Source of the DNA: Halichondria panicea
Lineage: Eukaryota; Porifera; Demospongiae; Suberitida; Halichondriidae
Direction of reading: 5' to 3'
Assembly: GCF_963675165.1 (NCBI RefSeq)
Contig: NC_087381.1
Location: 5,643,378 to 5,707,377, forward strand
Length of the DNA stretch: 64,000 nt
The translations under genes and the position numbers were made by a program. Positions 35,096 through 46,619 of the stretch are shown in pieces (position 1 is the first letter of the stretch; each line of letters begins with the position of its first letter). The notes under the pieces are model-generated. The model was not told the DNA's origin, ran no database searches, and saw only the letters and a program-made list of their open reading frames with translations.

Positions 35096-38000
35096 CACAA
35101 GTATACAGTGTTTTTGCATTCAGCCATAATCACATTTTTGCTGCGTGCAGGGAATTAAGGGAAATGATTCCAATTGGACCATGCATGATTGCAATCAATG
35201 GCTGCTGCACCATGGCCGTAGAGCCTTCTCTTATTCTCACTCTTGCAGCTACCAATAGCTAGTATTCTATATAGCGCAGAGCTAGCTACTAAGGAAGTAG
35301 CAACACTCCAGAGACAATTATTCAAGAACGAAGTATATCTAGACAGTAAGTATTATTTTGCAAATCCACGAATTAATCTGGCCAAAAAGTATTACTAAGG
35401 ATTGAACTGCAGCAAAGGCAGGTCTCTTGGTTGGATGTTTAAGTATGTGTAGATATTATTTAAGTGTACTGCTATACTACCTAGAGTACAGTTATACCCC
35501 CCCCCCCCACACACACACATACACCACACACATCCTCACTCATCACACACCCCTCACCGTCAATATAATAGTTGACATCACGCTCAGTGGATTGTCTCCA
35601 GCTGCTTCCAAAGCAGTCACAAATTTGTAATCAGCAATCGCATACAGCCAACATCTAACCAGAGTGGAATCGAACCCTGTTGTCTGGCGTTTTTGAAGTC
35701 TTGCTGACTCAGCACTACGGATGACAGAGTCTTGCAATTGTAGAAGTTCCCTGCGTAAGGCTTCATGGGAGGAGCCACAGGTTGCCCTGGAAACAGTGGA
35801 TAAGTCGAGATCTGAGTGCCGATAAATGACACTGTGGTGACTTGCATCTCGAAGATATCTGCGAGAAATATGAATGTGTGTTAATTACATTTACCGTAAA
35901 GCAGATAATTATATAAACTTTCGAGGAATGACCGCTAGAAAGTTTTCGGGAATTTAATTTTCACGAAATAGTAGCCTTTTTGCAGCATGCATGCATGCGA
36001 TATTAAATTCGTGAGTATAAATGGTTCGTGGTAAATGCTTAATCAGCGAAAATCGCGAACATAATTATGCCCTCGAAATAATACCCGCTAGCTAATTTTT
36101 ATACATGACCTGAAAAGTTCTAATGAAGGCCCTATGTGAAATCAAATTTGCAAGGAATAACAGTCAATTTGCAAGGAATAACATGGTGATGATTATCACT
36201 AAATGTATTCATTTACAACTGCCAAGTAGGAAAGGCAATGCATGAATAACGTAGTACTAATTTTATTCATTGCCTTTCCTGCTAGTTGCGGTTACAACAG
36301 CTTTAGCACTAATATCTGTGACGTATAGGTCTGGAGGAATGCCTTTTGTGTGCAGTCTATTGGAGTTGCGCGTATGAACTCTTGTTTTTACGCATACAAT
36401 GTACGTTCAAATTTCTGCTATTTACAACTACACAAAACATAATTATACATAAAGGGCAAGCCTCTAGTGTAATGAACAATTAGAGCTTTTAACACAATGT
36501 CATGATTGCATAAGCTAACGTAGTGCCCTACCCTCTTCCTTACCTGCGCGAGGGTTCAATATGGTACATCTCCTCATCGGCAATAATCGTTCCGTCAAAC
36601 ACCTCATGAGCCAGGTTGCCATGGACACGAACAGAAGGGTCATCTGCATTGACATGTATTCAATCATAATTATAAGTACAGCTTATATTTATGTACATAA
36701 CGGAAAATGTTTGCTGGAGCAAATTTTCGCGTTGAATGTTCTGCCCTGCCCTCGAAAAAAGCAAAGATTTGCACCGTATATATAATATAGTACGTATTTG
36801 TTTTGGTACAATAACCTAATTCTGCCCAGACATGCAGATTACCAAATTACAGCACATTCCGAATATCAGGTTTCGAATGCGAGGTTTTTTCCATTGCAAG
36901 TTTTTACAATCACACGAGTGCCTGCCCGCATGCTTTGCAATGCAATTGGCAATAGTTAGAAACGCAATCAAGCTTGTGCAGTACGTGTCATTCCCATTCA
37001 AATAACCTCACATTCACCCGATAAAATTATCTTCTTTAAGTAACACTGTCAGACTCGCTACGACTTTACAACCCAAATGATTTCACCACTTTGCCACGAC
37101 ATTAACACTCTGGACAAAGTGGCTGAATTAATCTTCAAAGCTGCACTGTTCAGCAGCCATACTTATATGAACTTTGGGCATCGTTTTTAGCATGCAATGA
37201 TCACGGTCGATCATTTCTCACGATTTTGCAGCAATAATTATTAGTATGGTATTATGTGAAAATGTATACTGAGTGTTAGTAGCTATAGTCCACTGAGGCA
37301 TCAGCAGGTGCTTTCATTTGTTTAAGCTATTCAGATGTGATAGCTGACCCCCTAAACATTAACCCTTATATTATGTCTCTATATATCATATACACTTACT
37401 TTGGTCAATGCCGCTGTACAAATGGATTTTGGCCAATTGACTGCTTGATTTCTGTCCGTCAATGGCTAGGGTGAAGTTTTTGTGGAAGAAATGGGTCTCA
37501 GGTTTCAACAGCAGTTTGAAGTCCCTAAAGAGAATCGTAACAATTGTTAACTATATATGTGTTAAGTGCTGCCGTATAGCCATATATAGTAGAGGTTGTT
37601 AATTTGTATGTTATTGCTAATCATACTGCCATATGCACTGACGTATTATTGCTTTATATCTTTGATTTCAACAAGTTCCTTAGCTTAGAAATAATTTTTA
37701 TATACAGATATATACACATGAACATAAGTCTTTGATATGGCAATTTGAATGAATCAACCAACAGAGGACAACCTCCAAAAAGAGGCAAAAGCTCTGCTCC
37801 CAAAATGTCTTTTTTCAGAGGTTTAATTGTACATCCATGCATGTAGTTTGTATTGTGAATGGATTATTTAATTGTAAATTGGATGCAATAATTATTGTAC
37901 ACACAATTTCCGCTCACCTTCCAAAGGCAGTGAACTGTAGTTCTAGAGACTTCTCCCCCACCATACTGCGTCTCATTTTGTGATGGTTCCATAGCAACGA

Positions 38001-38484
38001 CTCGCTATCGTAAGTGAGAGGCTCGTAGTGACGAATAAAATTGCTCAGGGCTATAATTATGTGTGTGTGTGTGTGGTGTGTGGGGGCATTGCGATATAGT
38101 AATTATGCTTATAGAATTTCCAATCATCCCCAGGATAAACAAGGCTTCGGCCTCGCAGTCGAGTCCCTTGTCCATGCATTCATGGCAGGGGCGGGATCTA
38201 TTTGCCCCCAGGCAGCAGATCATGTAATATCAAGTAATTATATCACACTTAGCTAGCAATAAGTGTTTTAATGTGGGTGATGCAGTATACTGAATGCTCG
38301 AGCGTATATATAGCGAGTGCATTACTCATCAACCGAGAGAGCATTATTGCATCATCCGTAAAACACGTTGGCTAGCTGAGTGTGTTATAATTATTATTAT
38401 GAGCTATTACAGCACTGTGCATCAACGTGTTGCCATGCATGCAGTCGGTCTTTAGCTGCTGCATGTGGCTATAGCTAGAGAAAC

Positions 38485-38986
38485 TCACCGAACTCTGTCA
38501 GGCATCAAATTGTGCCAAGTAAAAGTGCACGAAAAAAACTAAACTATAATTGCACACAAAATCGATTTGCGTATTGATAACACTCCAGCCTGCTTGTTAG
38601 CCATCTTTAGAATGCTTTAAATGGCCATGGAAATACTATAACCCAGTGAAAACTCAAGCTGAGTTCTATATAGTGCAAGCATGCAGTACAGGGTGCCATG
38701 GGGCAATCAGTCTTATAAACAAAAAACCTTGCAAAGTAGAGTTAGACTGCTTTGCAGGTAACTGGTTCCCTGATTGCCTGATCCTTGTGGAATTGCTCTA
38801 GTACCCTGTACTGCACTCTATCTTGTGTCAGTTAGCTCTAGCTGTGCATATGTAGTTTGGCAAAAATGGAAAAGAATACGTTTTGCACTAGATCTATTCC
38901 GTAGTTTTTTCATGGCCATCTGTAATTAGTTTGATTTGTTGGTGCATTATACGCACTTTTACTTGATGCCTAACGGAGTTCGGTGA
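38485..38986. repeat. foldback in intron 1, copy 2, centre deleted
   Basis: Same inverted repeat as 14476-15105, with both termini kept, but about 100 bases around the centre are missing: the left arm passes from CTTGCAAAG straight into ACTGCTTTGCAGG near 38740. Loss of the tip is what slipped replication or hairpin opening would give. Confidence 0.7.
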
Positions 38987-38996
38987 CCTACTTCAC

Positions 38997-39229
38997 CAGG
39001 GTGTCATACAGGGGGGAAAGGGGGGATACTCCCCCATATCTCCAATTCCCCCCCCCTTTTTTGCATTCAGGTACTAGTTGTATGACTGAGTGTCCATAGC
39101 TGGCAATTTTACATACTATAACAGCTAGCTAGCTAGGCTAGGGTATATTGACATAACAATTGACCTTTTTTTTAGCAAATGGTTCTCTTATTTCCCCCCC
39201 TCTACTTCAAAATCCTGTATCACACCCTT
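38997..39229. mobile_element. 233-bp inverted-repeat element in intron 1, copy 2
   Basis: The ends CAGGGTGTCATACAGG and CCTGTATCACACCCT are inverted repeats with one mismatch. Flanking TTCAC (38992-38996 and 39230-39234) is a likely target duplication; copy 1 has the uninterrupted CTTCACTATATA. The interior has G and C runs and no coding capacity. Superfamily not assigned. Confidence 0.7.
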
Positions 39230-39360
39230 TTCACTATATATAGGTGAGAGTGCATGCATACCAATGTCAACCATTGTTTTATATCTCTGACACAGACACA
39301 GTACACTGTGAAGTCTCACCCTCTCCTTGGACGATCCCCAGGAGAAGAGCGACGCATAAC

Positions 39361-39753
39361 CAGGGGCGTAGGGAGGGGGAGGGCTTTGGGGGCTGGAGCC
39401 CCCCCTTTCTCTGCAAAAACTACACTAAGAGCCCCACCTTCTCTGATGAGTCTTCAGCCTGGGAATTACTGGTATAGATTAGTGGCAGACAAACAGCATG
39501 TCCAAGAGCTAGCTATACTATACTAGTAACTTTGATTCTTTAGTGCAACTAAGCTAGCTAGCTACGGCTAGCTAGCTAGCTTTAGCAGTATTATTAATTG
39601 AAGCAAGGTGTGGCTATTTCTTGCACATGCGCAATGAGTCATTAATTAGGGGGTGTGGCTCCTGGTCACCGGAATTTTCGGCGCTCCGCGCCAAGTAGTT
39701 TCTGGCGCGAACAGCTCAGCCCCCCCTTCCTCAAATTCCTGCCTACGCCCCTG
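39361..39753. mobile_element. 393-bp DNA transposon inserted in exon 1, copy 2
   Basis: Starts CAGGGGCGTAGGGAGG and ends CCTGCCTACGCCCCTG, inverted repeats of about 16 bases. The flanks are the 5-base duplication ATAAC (39356-39360, 39754-39758). Removing the element plus one ATAAC restores the 58-base signal-peptide exon seen in three other places. It has no transposase, so it is non-autonomous. CAGGGGCG ends are common among hAT-like elements, but those duplicate 8 bases, so I leave the superfamily open. Confidence 0.88.
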
Positions 39754-40015
39754 ATAACAGGCTGTATAACTTCATGTAGATGACTATGGACTCTTAGTCT
39801 ATCCCAATCTTAGTATAGCTAGCTAGCTATCTCTAATCTTTAGATTGACACACCTCTAAAAGTGGAGTCTATAATTATAATAGACCAGTTGCATGTAAGA
39901 GCTAAAGAATTTAATCAGCTTTTAATTGCTGTGATTCTTGAGGTGCACTGCATGTGTGCATGCTATTCAAATAGAAACAATTTCTGCTGAATCTGCAGTT
40001 CTCCACGTGTCAAGT

Positions 40016-40080
40016 TAGTCTCGCGAGCAGACGTGGGAGGGAGGGAACGTTCCTCCCTCCCATGTCTGCTCGCGAGACTA
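40016..40080. repeat. 65-base near-perfect hairpin
   Basis: TAGTCTCGCGAGCAGAC at the left pairs with GTCTGCTCGCGAGACTA at the right, continuing through GTGGGAGGGAGGGAAC against GTTCCTCCCTCCCAT with one mismatch and one extra base; there is essentially no loop. Probably a palindromic MITE or a transposon end-to-end fusion. Confidence 0.75.
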
Positions 40081-40749
40081 GTCAAGAGAGTGTTCAGTTC
40101 TAGAGATAGAGACAAAAGAGGCAACTATCTCCTTTCACAGACTTTCTAGAGACTCAAGCAAGAGAGCTGTTAGAGCTTCTCCAGCTGAAGAAGAAAAGTG
40201 TCTGTAGAATACTAGCTTGTGAACCTGGCTTGAAAAAATCTTCCTGGAGCTATAGCTGGAGTAGCTCTATATATAGCCATTCAGCTCTCTTGCTTGGGTC
40301 TCTAGGAAGTCTGTGAAAGGAGATATAGGTGTCTCGCACCTAGATAGGACTACCTTTTGTGTAACCCTTTCCATGCATGTACATATATACATGCATGGAT
40401 AAAATTATTTCAATTCAAAAAAAAAAAAAGTTTCTTATCTTAGTGTTTCCCTTGGAACATGTATTTATGTCTGTCATATTGCCTTTTTGTTCTATATCTC
40501 TAGAACTGTACACTCTTTGACTTGCAACAAAGACCATTGCACATAGAGAAATGCAGATTCAGCAGAAATTGTTTACACTGGGATACCAGACAGTACAGAG
40601 GGAGGACACGATTAACCTTATAGCTCTAATTAGCTAATTATCGCAACCTTTAGCAAACCATACAAATAGGGGTGCTAGAAGCTGAGACTGTTAGTGTCAT
40701 TGATGTTCTTCATGTTGGAGACACTCTGAACTAAACAATTCCATGCTGC

Positions 40750-40930
40750 AGCTTTATCACAGAGACAGGAGTGCCTGGGTGCTTCTCACAGGGATCTTGG
40801 AGACAGGAGTGCCTGGGGTGCTCCTCATAGGGATCCTGTCTCCAGGATCAAGAGTGCTTCTCACAGAGACAAGATCAGAGTGCCTGGGATGCTTCTCACA
40901 GGGATCTTAGAGATAGGAATACTTAAAGTG
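40750..40930. repeat. degenerate tandem repeat
   Basis: Four or so units of about 45-55 bases built on GGAGTGCCTGGG..TGCTTCTCACAGGGATCTTGGAGACA, diverging toward the right end. No open frame runs through it. Confidence 0.6.
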
Positions 40931-41363
40931 CTTCTTATGGGGTCCTATTACCTTTAGGTCCTGACAACTTGGCCATAGGGGTACCTCCAGTATAGTAGGA
41001 GAAAAGGCTTACTTTGCTCTAGTCGGCCTCGGTCTCAGGCCAATTTTTTTAATAGAGCGAAGTTGAAAAATACGACCTAGCGTTCAATTGGAGACGGATC
41101 GGCCTGGGGTCAAGGCTAACTTTGCTCTGTCCAATAATAATAATAATTATTATATCATTGAACACACCAGGAATAGGTGTACGTATTATATTACATGTAT
41201 ATAGTAATAGTATAGAACTATAGTGCAAGAGTTAATCACAGCAGATAGAGTTAATTATCATTGAGGTATCTTCACGCGAGTTGAAAGAAATGCGGCCAAG
41301 CCTGACATCCCGAACAAAGTCCGCACAAACCATGTCGTCACAACTTAATAAAATTCCTTTTGA

Positions 41364-41726
41364 TCAGGCTGTTAGCCCCGACTGCTGTGAATGCATGGCT
41401 ATAGACGCCCATGAGAAAACTGATCTAGTGAGGGTGGATTTAGATGCTAAAGCACGTGAAATGAAGTTCGAAAAAATATCTGATATTCTATTAAACAAAC
41501 TCTGAACTCCAGCAACACAGTGGAGAATTCTTGTGTGACATTGACGAGGCAATCTCCAAATTTTCCTCAAAATATTGTTAAAAGCGGTTTCAAGAGCACG
41601 AATTTTCTTATTGTCAATTCTCCACAAAACACAACCATAAAGGCAGTGGGTCACAATTAGCTTAGTTTTCACTCTCATATCACACCTACTAAATGTATGG
41701 AGCAGGTAGTTAGCTTTCCTGCACAT
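41364..41726 (-). mobile_element. non-LTR retrotransposon fragment (end of reverse transcriptase ORF)
   Basis: The minus strand encodes about 120 residues with KTKLIVTHCLYGCVLW, LETAFNNILRKIWRLP and CHTRILHCVAGVQSLF. This spacing (tyrosine-glycine..leucine-tryptophan, arginine..leucine-proline, histidine, glycine) is typical of the region after the reverse transcriptase core in jockey/CR1-like LINEs. The catalytic core is not present, so this is a truncated relic. I do not assign the clade. Confidence 0.6.
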
Positions 41727-42281
41727 ATATAGCGGAAGTTACTTGTGCAATATCAACTTCATCATCCAACTTGCGATGAAGGGTGTGGCCAAGGTGGGTC
41801 ACTATGTCTGTAATACTCCGTTAGGTAGTGTCATCGGACGATTGCTGAAACAAATAAGCACGATGGCATTCAGCCGTGACGTCACAAGGTACCAGCTCAG
41901 CACATTCCACAAAATTCATTTTCATTATGCACATGCTCAGTACCGTACGATTATACAGCGACTCAGAGACTCTTGTCCGTCACATCAAAGTCAAAGTAAG
42001 CTGTATATTACTTTGTGCATGTATAGATATGATAGAAGAGTGTATATATATGCCTGTACGCCCTAAGCAACCCATAACACAAAGTAGACTTGTTATATCT
42101 AGCAGGTAGATCTAATTTTATACCCAATATCGCATGCATACATGCGCCAAAATTAAGGCTGCTGGTCCTAAATCCACGAAATCCTTCAGAACATTTTGCT
42201 GGTGAAAAACCCGGTTTGCGAATGAGCAGAAAAATTGACCCTTTCCTTGATCTAACTATTGCGTTTTGACAAGGATCTTTA

Positions 42282-42546
42282 GGCCACTCCAAGTGACACT
42301 CTGGTTTCTGGTCCTGAAGTTTTTCTAATTGCATGCGGGCGGGCGGCTTTTCTCATTATGTCATTATCAATTTCACCTTATGAATCTCATTATTTTGCAA
42401 ATGAATATCATTATCACACTATTTTGTGCCACATGGACCATTCTGCGCATGTGTAGTAGATAGAAATCCAATAATGAGATAGAAATCCAAGAATAAAATC
42501 TGATGCGGGCGGTGGACCAGAAACCAGAGTATCACTTGGAGTGGTC
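42282..42546. mobile_element. 265-bp PIF/Harbinger-like MITE
   Basis: The 33-base ends (GGCCACTCCAAGTGA.. and ..TCACTTGGAGTGGTC) are inverted repeats with two mismatches, flanked by TTA on both sides (42279-42281, 42547-42549). Unit A1 has the empty site ATCTTTACCAG near 15765. A 3-base TTA duplication is the hallmark of PIF/Harbinger. The interior has two GCGGGCGG motifs near the ends and no coding capacity. Confidence 0.8.
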
Positions 42547-42942
42547 TTACCAGTATACGTACATGTATATATATACTATAATTATAATGTTTGATACTCG
42601 CAAAACATTCTAGTAACCCGGTAACGGTCTTTCCGCGCTTTATACCCTCGAAATATACCCGCTATACGATCATTACACACTCTATAAAGTATTACAAAGA
42701 ATCAGTGTACAATAACTTTCCAGCCCATTGAATGAACTATAATAATTATGTATACGTATACACTCTGAGCAAATCCTTAAAAGGTATTCTGAGTGAATGT
42801 GTATACTGCACTGATGTGTATACCTGATTTTATATACAGGGAACTCCCCTGAAGCAAATCACCCCACTATAACAATCAAACTGTTAAACCATAAAACCAG
42901 AAACATTCCAAGAAAGTGTTATCTGCCCTCACTAACTCAACT

Positions 42943-45147
42943 ATGGCCTCCAATACCAACTCCTCTGCAACCTGTGGCATATGCTTAGAGCTGTACCAAG
43001 ATCCACGCATGCTCAATTGCCTACACTCATTCTGCAAAAAATGCTTGGAAAAGAGACTCGACGACGGACCTTCTAAATCGAGCCTAGCCTGCCCCACGTG
43101 CAATGAATCCTCCTCTCTGTCTAGTTGTGGTATAGAGTCACTATCAAAAGATCATAGGAAGACTTATGAAGCAGAGGTGGCTGAATTTGAAGGCTTGATC
43201 AAAGGTGAAAAATCTGTTTCTTGCGATCACTGTGTGAAGAGAGAGAGAGCTGCTTTGTTTTGTTGTAGCTGCTGCGAGTTTCTCTGTGAGAAATGTGCTG
43301 ACCATCATCGCTCATGGAGGAAGACTCAAAACCACGAGTTAGTTAGTTGCACTAAACAAGGTGGAAAGAAAAATATATTGAAGAGTGTAGCTCACAAGCC
43401 TCTTACCTGCTCAGTGCACTCGAAGGAATCTCTCGACTATTACTGCAACACATGCAACGACCTGCTCTGCATTCGCTGTGTAGTTGGAAAGCACAAAGAA
43501 CATGCTTACGAAGAAATGGATTCTGCTCGAGAGAAGGAGATATCTGAGCTTATTTCTTACCTTGGGAAAGCAGAGGCTGCAAAGGGCAAGTTGAAGAATT
43601 CCATTTCACAAGTGGAAAAAGTTATGCAAGGTGTTCAAGCAAAACATAAGGAAGTCGATCAGAAAATCAATGAAATGTTTAACCACCTTCAGTGTAAACT
43701 AAAAGCTCGAAAAAATGCACTCTTGGCCAAAAGTGCTGATGTGGCACTTGGCAAAGAGACAGCGCTTACTCTCCAGGGTGAAGAGCTCAAGAAAATGGAA
43801 CATTCTCTTTCTGAAATTTGTTCAAAGCTAGAGTCAGTCACGCAAGAGTACACAGCCGTAGAAATGCTCTCTGCCAAACACCCGATAACGATTCGAGCTC
43901 AACAACTTCTCGATACATTTGATATATCCTCTCTTGATCCTTGCAAGCTAGATATAATGCCAGTATCTCTCCTTAGCACTCAACTTGAAAACGAAATCGA
44001 TGCTTTTGGAGCAGTGTGTGGTGGTTGCATGCCAGGACGAAGTACAATTGATCTAGTGAAGCCAACTGCTGCTGTAGGGAAGGAGAGGAAGTTACTTCTC
44101 ACTGCAAGAGATGGAAATGGAAAACTTTTTCCTCATGGGGGTGAACTGGTGAAAGTTTCGCTGGCCCTGATGGGTTCAAATGAAGCAGGGATCTCTGGTG
44201 TTGTAGTCGACAAGAAGGATGGTACTTATGGTATTAGCTTCACACCAAACACAGCTGGTGAACACAAGCTATCCATCACCATTAGCAACGAGCAAATTGA
44301 GGAGAGTCCATTTGCACTCTATGTTCGACAGCCGAGAAATTACACATCGTTGTCTGCGTGTTCTCGTACATTTTCAGTTTCTAGTTCCTCTGGTGATGTT
44401 GCCGTTGACGATGACAACAATGTGTACATTGCTGTAAATGGACATCACTGCATCTCAGTGTTTGATCAAAATGGTTCCAACATTCGAACCATAGGAACAG
44501 CCAGAAGCATCGGATCTGCAGACAGTCAGTTCAACAACCCACTTGGAATTGCCTTAAAAGGAGACATCATGTATGTAGCTGACACAAATAACAATCGAAT
44601 AAAAAAACTTACTTTGGACGGCAAGTTCATTTCCAAGTTTGGTTCAAGTGGTTCTGGGAATGAACAGTTGAGCGACCCTCGAGGAATCGCTATTGACAAG
44701 AATGGAAGAGTGTTTGTATCAGAGAGCATTAATCAGCGGGTTTCTGTGTTCCAATCTGATGGTGAATTCTCTCACCACATTCAAGGCAATGCTGCTGACA
44801 ATAGCACTCTCGCTTACCCATGGGGATTAGCATTTGATAATGAGGAGAATCTACATGTTGCTGACTATACCTCCCACTTGATCAAAGTGTTCACTCCAGA
44901 AGGCAAATTTGTCTCCCAGTACGGCAGTGGGATTATCCAATCTCCAGCAGGAATCGCTATTAACGATGAAGGTTTTACATTTATCGGTGAACATAAGAGC
45001 ACGAGAAGTCGATTGATTATTCTGAATTCCCAGCACCAGCAAGTCCATACTATACAGAACTTTAATTATGTCCTTGGAGTTTGTAACGACAAAGATGGTA
45101 ATGTTTTTGTGTGCGATCACAGCAACAAACGTGTCATGAAGTACTAG
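42943..45147 (+). CDS. TRIM-NHL E3 ubiquitin ligase, copy B2 (intact)
   Basis: Open for 734 codons from the ATG at 42943, the same start (MASNTNSS) as the other copies; the frame is open further upstream but has no ATG there. RING, two B-boxes, coiled coil, filamin repeat and six NHL repeats as in A2. B-box 1 has one extra residue (KRERAAL instead of KGQAAF), shared in part with B1 (KRGPAAF). The NHL loops differ from A-type copies (RSIGSADSQFNNPLG; SESINQRVSV; STLAYPWG), and the fifth repeat lacks the YNTNAKYNY stretch of A copies. Ends HSNKRVMKY. Best candidate for the functional B-type gene. Confidence 0.92.
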   Translation: MASNTNSSATCGICLELYQDPRMLNCLHSFCKKCLEKRLDDGPSKSSLACPTCNESSSLSSCGIESLSKDHRKTYEAEVAEFEGLIKGEKSVSCDHCVKRERAALFCCSCCEFLCEKCADHHRSWRKTQNHELVSCTKQGGKKNILKSVAHKPLTCSVHSKESLDYYCNTCNDLLCIRCVVGKHKEHAYEEMDSAREKEISELISYLGKAEAAKGKLKNSISQVEKVMQGVQAKHKEVDQKINEMFNHLQCKLKARKNALLAKSADVALGKETALTLQGEELKKMEHSLSEICSKLESVTQEYTAVEMLSAKHPITIRAQQLLDTFDISSLDPCKLDIMPVSLLSTQLENEIDAFGAVCGGCMPGRSTIDLVKPTAAVGKERKLLLTARDGNGKLFPHGGELVKVSLALMGSNEAGISGVVVDKKDGTYGISFTPNTAGEHKLSITISNEQIEESPFALYVRQPRNYTSLSACSRTFSVSSSSGDVAVDDDNNVYIAVNGHHCISVFDQNGSNIRTIGTARSIGSADSQFNNPLGIALKGDIMYVADTNNNRIKKLTLDGKFISKFGSSGSGNEQLSDPRGIAIDKNGRVFVSESINQRVSVFQSDGEFSHHIQGNAADNSTLAYPWGLAFDNEENLHVADYTSHLIKVFTPEGKFVSQYGSGIIQSPAGIAINDEGFTFIGEHKSTRSRLIILNSQHQQVHTIQNFNYVLGVCNDKDGNVFVCDHSNKRVMKY

Positions 45148-46340
45148 CAAACAGCATAATTGTGTTTGGTATACTATATATAGCCTTTATTACAACAGAT
45201 TAATTATACCATTATTGCGCGTGTATACAAAATTAATATGATGTATAAGATGCTGTATACCGTAACGGTATAGCGGGTAATTTTCGGGGGTAAAAATATC
45301 AAGGTAATATTTTCGTGGTTGGAAATTGCACTGCAAGTAAAGGTAAGCAAGGTTGCTTCATTTCTGGGTAAAATATTCGTGGTCAGACATTAATTAGTGG
45401 TCATGCATGCAGACTTTCAAATGAAAACAATGAAAATTACCCGCTAATGCAGTATAATTATGTATAATTATATATCAAAGGTTTTTTATTCGAAGGGCTA
45501 CAAAAAAGTTGAAATCGGACGTTTGCAACATACACGCTAGATGGACAATTACAGCATAGATACTATAAATTACAGTATAACTCCGAAAACATTAATATTG
45601 CCTACAGTAGACTCCGGTCACCCTTGAGACCATGCAGGTTGGCCGGAATAGCGGGTGACTGTATTTTGGAAAATAACTGCGGCTTAAAAACGACCTTACC
45701 TCGAATCTAATGACTATAATTTTGCGGTTCTTGTCTCGAGGATAACAATTTTATTTGCTAAACCACACCCAAAACGTCATATCCGACCGTAAATACACGA
45801 ATAAAATTACACTTCAGGGTGAGTTTTGTGCAGTAAACATAATTATAGCTAGCATTCCGTACCAAGCCAATTGTAAATGGCCAGTATATCAAGGTGGCCG
45901 TACTTCAGAGAGCCGGAATAGCGAAGTCTACTGTATACGATTTTTGTCAGAAAGTGTATAATTATATTTGGGTCCAGCACACCATACATTATGGTAGCAC
46001 TTTTAAAAAGCTAATCCGGTGGACGTTTGCAACACAAGGAGGCATGGACAAACAAAAAATTAATAGCTCCGAAAAACAGGCCAGATATAAAAAAAAACAC
46101 CGCCTTTTTTAAATTGACAATCACGGGCCCAAAGTAATTGCATGGTCTAAGCACACACATACCATTAGCATAATAATAATTAATATAGCACTATCAAAGA
46201 GCTACTATACTCACACAGCCCCAAGAAAGTAAATAGTTTAGCATGCGGAAATGAACAATTGAGGCCCGAAACAATTATCATTGATCCAGTAATCCATTAT
46301 AATTACCTAGAAAGGTAGTCACCAAGCAGCGGTCCCACAA
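45148..46340. other. intergenic after TRIM-B2
   Basis: Matches 18382-18860 at first (including the MITE at 45258-45455), then has about 650 bases not found in B1. These include a short repeat of GCCGGAATAGCG (45640 and 45912). No gene supported. Confidence 0.4.
45258..45455. mobile_element. MITE of the GGTATAGC..GGTAATTTTCG family, unit B2
   Basis: Orthologous insertion to 18495-18690. Left end CCGTAACGGTATAGCGGGTAATTTTCG, right end GAAAATTACCCGCTAATGC. One difference between the two copies is an AATT gained at the right flank (GCAGTATAATTATG against GCAGTATACG). Confidence 0.6.
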
Positions 46341-46619
46341 AATCAAACCATTCAACTTGGCCTAAATACTCCATTGCTTATAACCAAGCAAAGAGATCGT
46401 CAACATACAAATACAGCTAGCTGCCTTATCAAAAATGAACATAATCACATGCACTTTACTTCCATAATAACTATAATTATAATTTCCATTGTTCAATGAT
46501 GCACTATACCTGTGATGCACATCAACAAATGAGTGTAACATAGTGAGAGACTGAGTAGGAAAACAAAACCAAAATAACTCCCGTGCATGCAATAGGAAGA
46601 GAAGGTAGCTCATGCATGC

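Larger units (their letters stand above)
27485..39775 (-). pseudogene. ADAM10-like / cadherin / adhesion GPCR, copy 2 (damaged)
   Basis: Exons: 39775-39320 (split, see insertion), 38050-37918, 37524-37400, 36643-36544, 35858-35558, 34280-34007, 33350-33172, 32957-32807, 32695-31889, 31780-31664, 31609-31515, 31381-31169, 31106-31039, 30998-30848, 30467-30333, 30265-30193, 30137-30032, 29972-29917, 29833-29704, 29642-29536, 29469-29358, 28710-28557, 28347-28281, 28179-28104, short exon(s) in 27874-28020, 27801-27633, 27559-27485. Sizes equal copy 1 except as noted. Protease motif, fusion exon, GPS and 7TM are all retained. Lesions: a 393-bp transposon in the signal-peptide exon and one missing base near 31051-31053 in the GAIN exon (68 instead of 69 bases). 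The 30998 exon starts 18 bases earlier, adding TIKYLH in frame. Tail ends LVCGL. Confidence 0.82.
39884..41907. mobile_element. composite 2-kb insertion with nested inverted repeats
   Basis: Absent from the matching place in unit A1 (near 15355). It contains an exact 23-base inverted repeat pair (39975-39997 with 40552-40574), inside it a 40-base imperfect pair (40129-40168 with 40283-40322) and a 65-base hairpin (40016-40080), an A13 run near 40420, a degenerate tandem repeat (about 40750-40930) and a LINE fragment (41364-41726). It looks like several elements inserted into one another; exact ends could not be fixed. Confidence 0.55.
39776..42942. other. expanded head-to-head spacer: copy 2 / TRIM-B2
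   Basis: Corresponds to 15255-16182 in unit A1 but is 3.2 kb long because of two insertions: about 2 kb (39884-41907) and a 265-bp MITE (42282-42546). The remaining sequence matches unit A1 and keeps the TRIM leader with its CAG acceptor-like site near 42840. Confidence 0.5.

Noticed and set aside
39254..39526. Plus-strand 90-aa frame over the exon-1 transposon
   Set aside because: Runs through transposon ends and antisense exon; no family resemblance.
41281..41505. Plus-strand 74-aa frame
   Set aside because: Antisense to the LINE fragment, whose minus-strand reading has recognisable motifs.
42916..42942. Upstream extension of TRIM-B2 (GTG start)
   Set aside because: GTG is not a usual animal start; the ATG at 42943 matches the start of all other copies.
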